Assembly: GCF_030816965.1 (NCBI RefSeq)
Contig: NZ_JAUSYQ010000002.1
Span: 8,360,001 to 8,424,000 of the forward strand
Origin: Streptomyces canus
Lineage (GTDB): Bacteria; Actinomycetota; Actinomycetes; Streptomycetales; Streptomycetaceae
Direction of reading: 5' to 3'
Length of the DNA: 64,000 nt
Of this stretch, positions 18,880 through 26,935 are shown piece by piece. The position numbers and the translations under genes are program-made. Under the pieces are notes generated by a model that ran no database searches, had not been told where the DNA came from, and saw nothing but the letters and a program-made list of their open reading frames with translations. Each line of letters opens with the position of its first letter. Within the stretch, counting starts at the first letter, position 1.

Positions 18880-18967
18880 GACCCCACCCCCTCGCACAGG
18901 TCCGACGAAACATCCACTGCGAGCGTGCGGTGGCACCCGGTGCGCGTCCAATACCCGCTGGCGAACG

Positions 18968-19038
18968 GCCGATAGCGGCTGTCTATCAAGGCAGTTGCCA
19001 GACCCCTGACCAGCCCTCGATAGACGCCGTTTATCGGC
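18968..19038. promoter_or_regulatory. Twin LysR-type boxes in the ligase/oxc divergent promoter
   Basis: Two imperfect palindromes, 18971-18987 and 19019-19035, each read GATA-N9-TATC (equivalently ATAG-N7-C/TTAT, a T-N11-A LysR box), with starts 48 bp apart. Together they also form a larger inverted repeat (18968-18991 against 19014-19038). They lie about 90 bp from each divergent start. Confidence 0.65.
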
Positions 19039-19133
19039 TGGTCGCCGATGGGTCTTGGACGCGGACGAGCGCGCTGCGGATGGTGAGAGAAGTAGCCGCT
19101 CCGGCAGGACCTGCCCAAGGAGGACCTCGGACC

Positions 19134-20882
19134 ATGACCGCCCCCTCGACACTGGAGACCGCGGCAGCAGCCGACGTTCCGACCGAGCTCACCGACGGGT
19201 ACCACCTGGTCGTCGACGCACTCAGGATGAACGACGTCGACACCATCTACGGGGTGGTCGGCATCCCGATCACCGACCTGGCCCGGCTCGCCCAGGCGCA
19301 GGGCATCCGCTACATCGGCTTCCGCCACGAGAGCAACGCCGGACACGCGGCCGCCATCGCCGGCTACCTCAACAAGAAACCCGGCGTGGCCCTCACGGTC
19401 TCGGCCCCGGGCTTCCTCAACGGCCTGGTCGCCCTGGCGAACGCGACCACCAACTGCTTCCCGATGGTCCAGATCTCCGGCTCCAGCGAGCGCCACCTCG
19501 TCGACCTCAAACAGGGCGACTACGAGGAGATGGACCAGCTCGCCGCCGCGCAGCCCTTCGTGAAGGCCGCCTACCGGGTGAGCCGGGTGGAGGACATCGG
19601 CCGCGGCATCGCCCGCGCCCTGCGCACCGCGATCTCGGGACGCCCCGGCGGTGTCTATCTCGACATCCCCGCCGCGGTGCTCGGCGCCATCATGCCCAAG
19701 GAGGAGGGCGACCGGACGCTGAGCCGTCTCGTGGACCCCGCGCCGCGCCAGCTGCCGGCGCCGGAGGCCGTGGACCGGGCGATCGAGCTCCTTGCCTCCG
19801 CCGAGCGCCCGCTGGTGGTGCTGGGCAAGGGAGCCGCGTACGCCCAAGCGGACGCCAAGGTACGGCAGTTCATCGAGTCGACCGGCATTCCGTACGTACC
19901 GATGTCGATGGCGAAGGGCCTGCTGCCCGACGATCACCCCCAGTCGGCGGCCACCGCCCGTTCCCTGGCGCTGAAGAAGGCCGACGTCGTGATGCTGATC
20001 GGCGCCCGCCTCAACTGGCTGCTCGGCCATGGCCAGGCCGGGTGGAACCCCGACGCCAAGTTCGTCCAGATCGACATCGACCCCAAGGAGATGGACAGCA
20101 ACCAGCCCATCTCCGCACCGCTCGTCGGTGACATCGAGTCGGTGCTCGACGCACTCGCCGAACGCACCAAGCCCGGCCAGATCACGGCCCCTTCGGCGTG
20201 GCGCGAGGAGCTGGGGGCGCGCTCGGCGCAGAACGTCGCCAAGATGGCCAAGCGCCTGGAGGCCGACCCGCACCCGATGCAGTTCATGGGCGCCCTGAAG
20301 GCCGTACGCGACGTCGTGCACGCGCACCCGGAGACGTACATCGTCAACGAGGGCGCCAACGCCCTGGACATCGCGCGCAACGTCATCGACATGCACGTGC
20401 CGCGCCACCGCCTCGACAGCGGCACCTGGGGCGTCATGGGCATCGGCATGGGGTACGCCATCGCCGCCGCCGTCGAGAGCGGCGCCCCGGTCGTGGCCAT
20501 CGAGGGCGACAGCGCCTTCGGGTTCAGCGGCATCGAGATCGAGACGATCTGCCGCTACAAGCTGCCCGTCGTCACCGTGATCATGAACAACGGCGGTGTC
20601 TACCGAGGCGACGACACCAACCCGTACGACGACGCCCCCTCACCCACCACCCTCATGTCGGCGGCCCGCCACGACCTGCTCATCGAGGCGTTCGGCGGCA
20701 AGGGCTACCGGGCCACCACGCCCGCCGAGGTCACCGCCGCCCTCACCGAGGCTCTCGCCTCCGGCGGCCCCGCGCTCATCGACTGCGTGATCGACCCCTC
20801 GGCCGGCACCGAGAGCGGCCACATCTCGCACCTCAACCCCAAGGGCATCACCGTCGGCAACATCACGCCGAAGAAGAAGTGA
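19134..20882 (+). CDS. oxc: Oxalyl-CoA decarboxylase
   Basis: Thiamine diphosphate enzyme of 582 aa that decarboxylates oxalyl-CoA to formyl-CoA and CO2 in the cytoplasm. Visible are the catalytic Glu in FRHESNAGHAAAI, the N-terminal pyrimidine-binding domain (VDTIYGVVGIPITDLARLAQ), the central ADP-binding domain and the C-terminal ThDP/Mg motif starting GDSAFGF and ending in MNNGGVYRGDDTNPYDD. The length and these segments closely match Oxalobacter-type Oxc. It starts at the ATG 19134 behind AAGGAGG. frc3 lies 78 bp downstream, so oxc-frc3 form the classical oxalate decarboxylation pair. Confidence 0.96.
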   Translation: MTAPSTLETAAAADVPTELTDGYHLVVDALRMNDVDTIYGVVGIPITDLARLAQAQGIRYIGFRHESNAGHAAAIAGYLNKKPGVALTVSAPGFLNGLVALANATTNCFPMVQISGSSERHLVDLKQGDYEEMDQLAAAQPFVKAAYRVSRVEDIGRGIARALRTAISGRPGGVYLDIPAAVLGAIMPKEEGDRTLSRLVDPAPRQLPAPEAVDRAIELLASAERPLVVLGKGAAYAQADAKVRQFIESTGIPYVPMSMAKGLLPDDHPQSAATARSLALKKADVVMLIGARLNWLLGHGQAGWNPDAKFVQIDIDPKEMDSNQPISAPLVGDIESVLDALAERTKPGQITAPSAWREELGARSAQNVAKMAKRLEADPHPMQFMGALKAVRDVVHAHPETYIVNEGANALDIARNVIDMHVPRHRLDSGTWGVMGIGMGYAIAAAVESGAPVVAIEGDSAFGFSGIEIETICRYKLPVVTVIMNNGGVYRGDDTNPYDDAPSPTTLMSAARHDLLIEAFGGKGYRATTPAEVTAALTEALASGGPALIDCVIDPSAGTESGHISHLNPKGITVGNITPKKK

Positions 20883-20960
20883 CCGCCTGCACCACGAGTT
20901 TCCTCCCTCACGTCCCGAACTCCCGCTGCGTACGCGCACGTTCACGAAAAGGAAGCACAC

Positions 20961-22217
20961 ATGAGTGAAAAGCCGCTCGCCGGAATCAAGGTGATCGACT
21001 TCACCGGGGTCCAGGCCGGTCCCGCCTGCACGCAGATGCTCGCCTGGTTCGGCGCCGACGTCCTGAAGGTGGAGCGCCCCAACGGCGGAGACGTGACGCG
21101 CCGTCAGCTCAGGGACATCGAGGACCTGGACGCGCTCTACTTCACGATGCTAAACAGCAACAAGCGCTCCCTCGCCATCAACACCAAGACCGCGGAGGGC
21201 AAGGAGGTCCTGGAGAAGCTCATCAAGGACGCCGACGTCCTGGTGGAGAACTTCGCCCCGGGCGCGCTGGACCGCATGGGCTTCACCTGGGAGCGCATCC
21301 AGGAACTCAACCCGCGGCTGATCTTCGGCTCGGTGAAGGGCTTCAACGACCAGTCGTCCTGGAACGACCTCAAGGTCTACGAGAACGTCGCCCAGTGCGC
21401 GGGCGGCGCCGCCTCCACCACCGGTTTCTGGGACGGCCCTCCCACCATCTCCGGCGCCGCCATCGGCGACACCAACACCGGTATGCACCTGGCGATCGGC
21501 ATCCTCACCGCGATCATCGACCGGGGGAAGACCGGACGCGGCCAGAAGGTCTCCGTCTCCATGCAGGACGCCGTGCTCAACCTCTGCCGCGTCAAGCTGC
21601 GCGACCAGCAGCGCCTGGAGCGGGTCGGCTACCTGGAGGAGTACCCGCAGTACCCGAACGGCGAGTTCACCGACGTGGTGCCGCGCGGCGGCAACGCGGG
21701 CGGCGGTGGCCAGCCCGGCTGGGTGCTCAAGTGCAAGGGCTGGGAGACCGACCCGAACGCGTACATCTACTTCACGGTCCAGGAGCAGAACTGGAAGCGC
21801 ACCGCCGAGGTGATCGGCCACCCCGAGTGGGCCGAGGACCCGGAGTACGCCACCGCGCGCGCCCGCCAGTCGCACATCTTCGAGATCTTCGAGGAGATCG
21901 AGAAGTGGCTCGCGGACAAGACCAAGTACGAGGCGGTGGACATCCTGCGGGAGTGGGAGGTGCCCTGCGCCCCGGTGATGAGCATGAAGGAGATCGCCTA
22001 CGACGAGGACCTGCGCAACAGCGGCACGGTCGTCGAGGTGGAGCAGAAGGGCCGCGGCACGTATCTGACGGTCGGCAGCCCGGTGAAGTTCTCCTCCTTC
22101 AAGCCGGAGGTCGTCGGCGCCCCGCTGCTGGGCGAGCACAGCTCCGAGGTCCTGGTGGAGCTGGGCTACGACGAGGAGACCATCGGCCGGCTGAAGGAGA
22201 GCGGGGTCATCGTCTGA
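20961..22217 (+). CDS. frc: Formyl-CoA:oxalate CoA-transferase, copy 3 (canonical)
   Basis: 418-aa class III CoA-transferase. It has the [20 protein letters not shown] start region, [13 protein letters not shown], the catalytic Asp in IGDTNTGMH, and the full glycine loop GGGGQPG that closes over the active site in characterised Frc. It is clearly related to copies 1 and 2 but diverged at both protein and DNA level. Position directly after oxc makes this the copy most likely to close the cycle: formyl-CoA + oxalate gives formate + oxalyl-CoA. The ribosome site AAGGAAG precedes the ATG. A strong hairpin terminator follows. Confidence 0.95.
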   Translation: MSEKPLAGIKVIDFTGVQAGPACTQMLAWFGADVLKVERPNGGDVTRRQLRDIEDLDALYFTMLNSNKRSLAINTKTAEGKEVLEKLIKDADVLVENFAPGALDRMGFTWERIQELNPRLIFGSVKGFNDQSSWNDLKVYENVAQCAGGAASTTGFWDGPPTISGAAIGDTNTGMHLAIGILTAIIDRGKTGRGQKVSVSMQDAVLNLCRVKLRDQQRLERVGYLEEYPQYPNGEFTDVVPRGGNAGGGGQPGWVLKCKGWETDPNAYIYFTVQEQNWKRTAEVIGHPEWAEDPEYATARARQSHIFEIFEEIEKWLADKTKYEAVDILREWEVPCAPVMSMKEIAYDEDLRNSGTVVEVEQKGRGTYLTVGSPVKFSSFKPEVVGAPLLGEHSSEVLVELGYDEETIGRLKESGVIV

Positions 22218-22231
22218 CGTAGCACCGACAC

Positions 22232-22265
22232 GAAGCGGCCGTGGCCCGAAGGCCACGGCCGCTTC
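22232..22265. terminator. Bidirectional terminator after frc3 and the PAS gene
   Basis: A perfect 15-bp stem (22232-22246 with 22251-22265) closed by a CGAA loop, between the convergent ends of frc3 (22217) and the PAS gene (22283). Confidence 0.85.
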
Positions 22266-22282
22266 CGCGCTGTCCGGGGGGC

Positions 22283-22711
22283 TCAGACCGTCGTCGTCTC
22301 GGCCCGGCGCCGCATCAGCTCCCGCTCGCGCTCACGTCGAGCGGTGACGTCCCGGATGACCGCGCCGCAGTAGGGGCTGCCGTCGGGCCCCGTCAGCAGC
22401 ACGACGCTGAACTCGATGGACAGCTTGCGGCCGTCCGCCGCCAGCGCGGGCACGTTCAGCAGATCCGCGTCCCCGTACTTGCTGGAGCCCCGCGCCATGG
22501 CCGCGTCGAAGCCTTCCTGGTGCCGCTTGCGGTGCCTCTCGGGAATGATGACGTCCAGGCTCCGACCCGCCACGTCGGCCGCCGCGAACCCGAAGATGCG
22601 CTCCGCGCCCCGGTTCCAGTAACGGATCAGCCCTTCCCTGTCGGTGATCACTATGCCGTCGGGTGCCTGGTCTGCCATGCCCAGCACCACCGCGGAATCC
22701 AGATCTGCCAT
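22283..22711 (-). CDS. Single-domain PAS sensor protein
   Basis: 142-aa cytoplasmic protein that is essentially one PAS domain with a short charged tail. Features are ADQAPDGIVITDREGLIRYWN, RIFGF, GRSLDVIIPERHRKRH and the C-terminal GAVIRDVTARRERERE typical of a PAS/PAC end. No kinase, GGDEF, HTH or other output domain is attached. The start at 22711 leaves a perfect ACAGTAT-N5-ATACTGT palindrome 36 bp upstream, the same motif as the GntR sites of the oxalate genes, so it probably belongs to that regulon. It may sense redox or a small ligand and act through a partner; the function is unknown. Confidence 0.85.
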   Translation of the reverse strand: MADLDSAVVLGMADQAPDGIVITDREGLIRYWNRGAERIFGFAAADVAGRSLDVIIPERHRKRHQEGFDAAMARGSSKYGDADLLNVPALAADGRKLSIEFSVVLLTGPDGSPYCGAVIRDVTARRERERELMRRRAETTTV

Positions 22712-22746
22712 GTCGCCTCCGAGCCGGGGCCGCCATATGATGGCCA

Positions 22747-22765
22747 ACAGTATACAGAATACTGT
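22747..22765. promoter_or_regulatory. Candidate GntR operator in front of the PAS gene
   Basis: ACAGTAT (22747-22753) and ATACTGT (22759-22765) are an exact inverted repeat with a 5-bp spacer, the most perfect member of the operator set. Confidence 0.72.
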
Positions 22766-22896
22766 CGTCACAGCCCCGGACGGGGCTCCCAGAGCTTCCC
22801 GGGAGGACGGATATGCAGGTGAAGGGCACTCCCAAAGCTTGGTATTGTTGTCCATGTCGCCGCGGGGAACACCCCCGTCAAGGCGGCAGACACCTG

Positions 22897-22984
22897 GTCC
22901 GGGTGGCGGAATGGCAGACGCGCTAGCTTGAGGTGCTAGTGCCCTTTATCGGGCGTGGGGGTTCAAGTCCCCCCTCGGACACCA
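22897..22984 (+). tRNA. tRNA-Leu (anticodon GAG)
   Basis: Type II tRNA of 88 nt including encoded CCA. The acceptor stem GTCCGGG pairs with CTCGGAC; the anticodon stem GCTAGC/GCTAG encloses TTGAGGT with GAG at 22930-22932; the variable arm is GTGCCCTTTATCGGGCG-like; the T arm is GGGGGTTCAAGTCCCCC. It reads CUC leucine codons. The 3' end borders the accessory island. Confidence 0.96.
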
Positions 22985-22990
22985 GCAGCA

Positions 22991-23018
22991 GCCTCACTGC
23001 CCTTCGGGGCGGTGAGGC
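22991..23018 (+). terminator. Terminator after tRNA-Leu
   Basis: GCCTCACTGCC and GGCGGTGAGGC form a stem around a TTCG-type loop and are followed by TTTTCG, a classical rho-independent terminator just after the tRNA. Confidence 0.85.
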
Positions 23019-23136
23019 TTTTCGTTTCTGATCTGTCCGCCACTCCTTCCGTCGTTCGCTGTAAGGGCTCGTATCCACCCAGATACGCTTGGTGACGCTG
23101 GATCATCAGGGAGCGGAATCATTGGTAGGGAGAACG

Positions 23137-25273
23137 GTGGGCAGTGCGGGGCGAGGGCCGATCAGGGCGACGGCGCTGGAGCTGCATCAGATCCGCGAGG
23201 CACTGATCCGGGGGTACCGGGGGGCTGATCGACGAGAGCGATCTTGAACGTAACTCCGAGGTCGAGCGAGACCGGGCGTTCCTGTCGCGCGCGGTGGCTG
23301 CGACGGCCATTCGCCGGGTTACTGGGTGGGATCACAAGGCATGTGCGGAAGCCGTGATCGACGGTAGTCGGGACAACGGCATTGACGCCGTGGCTGTATC
23401 CGACGGCGCGCAGGTCTGGCTTGTGCAGGCGAAGTGGAAGGATTCGGGCACAGCCGGCTTCGACACCCATGCGGCGCGTGCTTTTATCGACGGGCTGAGC
23501 CTGCTGGAGCAGCGCCGGTTCGATCTGTTCAACGACAAGCTCGCACCCTTCACCGCCCGGCTGGACTCTGCCTTCGCTGATACCCGGCTCAAGATCACTT
23601 TGGTGATTGCCGTCGTCGGCAACGACCCGCTTCATGCGGATAGCGAAGCGATCCTGCGCCGAGCAGCCGATGATCATTTCGGCCTCGGTCCCATGCTGGA
23701 CTACCGGCTCATGGGGGCCGGCGAACTGCTCCAGCAATTGAAGAACGACCGAGCTCCGGAGCCGGTCGGTATCACGGTGCGCATGCCGCAGTGGATTAAA
23801 AGGGACATGCCGTTTGTGGCCTACCAGGGATCGGTTGCGGCGGCTGACGTCGCGCTGTGGTACGAGGAGCACGGCGACCGTCTCTACGACGAGAACATTC
23901 GTAAGTCTCTGGGGCTCACCCGCATCAACTCCGGTATCCAGACCACCCTCAGCGAAGAACCGGACAATTTCTGGTACTTCAACAACGGCATCACCATCCT
24001 GTGCGACGAGATCGAGCCCACCTGGCCGGGGAGGCGACGCCCGGACGAAACGGTTGAACTGCGGCTGACACGCGCCAGCGTCGTCAACGGAGCACAGACG
24101 GTGACAGAGATCCACAAGGCGAGGGAGCGGAGCCCCGAGACCGTCGACGACGCCGATGTCACCGTCCGAGTCATTTCGCTCGGATCCGAGCGGGGGCAGT
24201 ACGCGGCTCGCATCACGGAGACTACGAACACTCAGAATGACGTGTCCCAGAGGGATTTCGTAGCGTTGGACGACGCCCAGGCCCTGATCCGGGAGGACTT
24301 CGACCTTTCCCTTCAGAAGCTGTACGTCTTCAAACGAGGCGAGGCCGATCCCGCACCGGAATCCGGGTGCTCTGTGGTCCATGCGGCGATCGCCCTGGCC
24401 TGTGCCCATCGGACTCCCGAGCTCACCGTGCGGGCCAAGCGGGACACGGACCTGTTGTGGGAGCGAGGTCGAAGCGGAGCCTATCCTCGACTGTTCGGCG
24501 AGGTTCCGAGCGCCTTTCGGATCTGGCGCAGCGTACGCATCCACCGGGCCGTGGGCGAGGAACTGGACGCACTGCGCAAGCGGACGCACGGGCGGGCGGC
24601 CGATACGACTCAGCGCGGTGATCTGCTGATTGCCCACCTGGTGTTCCAGCTTCTCGACATTGATGACATCGACGAACCGGCTTACGACCTGGAAGCGGCA
24701 CTCGCCGCCGTGCCCGGCCTCGCAAAGTCCGTGCTTTCGTGGCTGATCCACCATGTCGATGTGCAGTTCGGCCCCACCTCCTTCCTCACGAGCACTTTCA
24801 CCAATGAGACCAAGTGCCGGGAGCTTGCTCGCCTGGTTCTGCCGGATGTTCGCAGTGGCCGCCCCGTGCCGGAGCTTTCGGCGAACTATCAGCCTCCCGC
24901 TCAGCGGAGCCGGAGGGCGCGGCGTCCCGACACCGTGCCAACGTTGATCAATGCGAGGCTCCTAGAAGACAGCACTCCGCTGACCTACATCCCCGGTAAT
25001 GTTCCCGAGGCTCGCGCGGTGAAGGAATGGCTTGCGGCCGACCCGCGCAGGACGCAGGCAACCTGGCAGAACGACCGTAGCAAGCCGCTGCTCTGGGCCT
25101 ATGACGGCCAGTTGTACTCCGCCAACAAGTTGGTTCTCCGTATCTGGGAACTTGCCGGATGGGACGAGGCCCCAACGTCGGTACAAGCGCCGGCGCGCTG
25201 GACTGCCGACGGCAAACGGAATCTGTACGAGCTTGCCACCGAGTGGCTCGACAGTCAGAACGACGAGGACTGA
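23137..25273 (+). CDS. AIPR-family (abortive infection phage resistance) protein, frameshifted
   Basis: About 711 aa if restored. The GTG at 23137, behind AGGGAG, opens MGSAGRGPIRATALELHQ... and runs to a six-G run at 23219-23224, where one extra G moves the frame; the protein continues as LIDESDLERNSEV to the stop at 25273. As written, only a shorter product from an internal start such as the GTG at 23294 is possible. The N-terminal part has a Mrr/PD-(D/E)XK-like core (NGIDAVAV, then WLVQAKW). The central region carries the AIPR hallmark FWYFNNGITILC, and RASVVNGAQT follows. AIPR proteins act in abortive infection, some as nucleases. It is the first gene after tRNA-Leu. The shift may be a sequencing error, an inactivation or phase variation. 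Confidence 0.8.
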
Positions 25274-25288
25274 CATCCGCCGAGGCGG

Positions 25289-25723
25289 TCACATCGTCGT
25301 GTAGGCACTGGTGTCGAGCTCGGCCCAAACTGTCTTGCCAACGTGAGGACGGGGCTCCGTACCCCATTGGGTGGTGAGGGCTGAGACCAGGAGAAGGCCG
25401 CGGCCTGTTTCGCTTCCTGGGAGTTCCGGTCCCGTGCGGGGCAGGCGTTCGGCGCGGGCGTCTGCGATCTCGATGCGAAGCGTCGAAACGGCGAGGACGA
25501 GCGTCAGCTCGAAGTCCCGTCCGGGGAGGTGGCCGTGGCGGACGGCGTTCGCGGCGAGTTCCGCCACGACCAGGGCGGCGGCGTCCGAGACGTCGCAGCA
25601 GTAGGGGATGCCCCAGGCATCGAGCTGCTGGAGCGTGAGGAGACGGGCCAGGCGGGCCCCTTTACGGGTGGAGCTTAGCCGTTGGGTGAACACACGTACG
25701 GTGACGGGCGGTTGAGTCTGCAT
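25289..25723 (-). CDS. Histidine kinase-like ATPase domain protein (RsbW-like)
   Basis: 144-aa single GHKL/HATPase domain of the anti-sigma/RsbW kind. The N box is VAELAANAVRHGH, followed by DARAERLP and GRGLLLVSALTTQWG. There is no dimerisation or sensor part. Such proteins are typically encoded next to XRE regulators and DUF397 proteins in Streptomyces, exactly as here (the XRE gene is divergent, 155 bp away). A role in regulating development or stress by binding or phosphorylating a partner is inferred from the family. The start at 25723 (MQTQPPVTV) fits the domain boundary. Confidence 0.85.
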   Translation of the reverse strand: MQTQPPVTVRVFTQRLSSTRKGARLARLLTLQQLDAWGIPYCCDVSDAAALVVAELAANAVRHGHLPGRDFELTLVLAVSTLRIEIADARAERLPRTGPELPGSETGRGLLLVSALTTQWGTEPRPHVGKTVWAELDTSAYTTM

Positions 25724-25877
25724 GCCGTCCACGGTCCCGGTGGTGGAGCACGGATGACCAGTGGCGACACTCGTACAGTCGGCGCTGTACGAGTCCGCGC
25801 TATGGACAGTATGGGTAACGCGCTGTGACCATTGGCGAGTTGGGCGGGGCTGCAGTGGTGCACGGGAGGTGCTGGGC

Positions 25878-26702
25878 GTGGCGGACAGCAGCGTGGAACC
25901 GGAGACGTCGGATGCGTTGAAGACCTTCGGGTCGGTCCACAAGGCGATGCGGGACAAGGCTGGGCTGACCCAGGAGGAGTATGCGCTCAGGGTGCGGTAT
26001 TCGGCGCACTTCGTCGGCTCGATCGAGCAGGGGCGCCGCTTCCCGCCGAAGGAACTGATCGACCGTGGCGAGGAAGTGCTCGTCGCTGAGGGGGTGTTGA
26101 GGGCAGCCGCCCGATTTCTGACGCGGCGGGCAGGGCTTGCGTCCTGGTTCCGGCAGTGGGCGGCGATCGAGGAGGAGGCGATCAGCCTGTACGCGTACGA
26201 GTGCCGGCTGGTGCCGGGGATGCTCCAGCCGGAGGCGTACATCAGGGCAGCCTTCGATGGCAGCCTGCCGCCGCTCACCGAGGAACAGGTCGAGCAACAG
26301 GTGACGGCTCGTCTGGAACGGCAAAGGCTGCTCACTGAGCGGCCGAACACGGCCTTCAGCTTCATCATCGAACAGTCCCTGCTGGAGCGCTGGACGGGCG
26401 GCCGGGAGGTGACACGGATCCTCGTCGAGCATCTCCTGGAGACCGGGCGGCGACGTAATGTGGAGATCCAGATCATGCCGACGCGGAGCGAGGACCACGC
26501 CGGTCTCGACGGCCCCATGTATCTCGCTGAGACCCCGGACCATCAGTGGCTCGGTTACTCCGAAGGGCAGAAGAACAGCAGCCTGATCGGGGAACCGAAG
26601 GGAGTCAGCGCCCTGCTTCAACGTTATGGAAGGATGCGTGCGCAGGCCCTCGGCCGCGAGGCCACCGCGGACCTGCTGGAGCAGACGCGAGGAGCGCTAT
26701 GA
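25878..26702 (+). CDS. XRE-family helix-turn-helix regulator (DUF5753 type)
   Basis: 274 aa: an XRE HTH at about residues 12-70 (KAMRDKAGLTQEEYALRV, FVGSIEQGRRFPPKE) followed by the C-terminal DUF5753-type domain with EEAISLYAYECRLVPGMLQ, ERQRLLT and QIMPTRSEDHAGLDGP. The GTG start at 25878 is preceded by GGAGGTG. The stop overlaps the next gene by 4 bp (ATGA). XRE/DUF397 pairs of this type are numerous in Streptomyces; several influence development or secondary metabolism. The target is unknown. Confidence 0.92.
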   Translation: MADSSVEPETSDALKTFGSVHKAMRDKAGLTQEEYALRVRYSAHFVGSIEQGRRFPPKELIDRGEEVLVAEGVLRAAARFLTRRAGLASWFRQWAAIEEEAISLYAYECRLVPGMLQPEAYIRAAFDGSLPPLTEEQVEQQVTARLERQRLLTERPNTAFSFIIEQSLLERWTGGREVTRILVEHLLETGRRRNVEIQIMPTRSEDHAGLDGPMYLAETPDHQWLGYSEGQKNSSLIGEPKGVSALLQRYGRMRAQALGREATADLLEQTRGAL

Positions 26703-26884
26703 GTACCAACGAACTGGCCTGGTTCAAGAGCACTTACAGCGGCACAGAGGGTGACAACTGCGTCGAGGTGGCCGCCTCGACGAGCGCCGTCCATGTCCGG
26801 GACTCGAAGATCGAGCAGAGTCCGCAGCTGGCCGTCGAACCCACCACCTGGTCCGCGTTCGTCGCGTACGCGACGGAGCACTGA
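26699..26884 (+). CDS. DUF397 protein
   Basis: 61-aa protein with the DUF397 signature: LAWFKSTYSGTEGDNCVEVA, VHVRDSK and a C-terminal TWSAFVAYAT. DUF397 proteins are small partners of XRE regulators and can antagonise them. Translation is coupled to the XRE gene by a 4-bp overlap. Confidence 0.93.
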   Translation: MSTNELAWFKSTYSGTEGDNCVEVAASTSAVHVRDSKIEQSPQLAVEPTTWSAFVAYATEH

Positions 26885-26935
26885 ACGTTTGCAGACGGAG
26901 AGGGAGGGGCCGCACGTCGAGCCCCTCCCCGGTCC

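Noticed and set aside
25289..26884. XRE/DUF397/ATPase trio as toxin-antitoxin
   Set aside because: Domain composition is the common Streptomyces regulatory trio, and no toxin fold is present.
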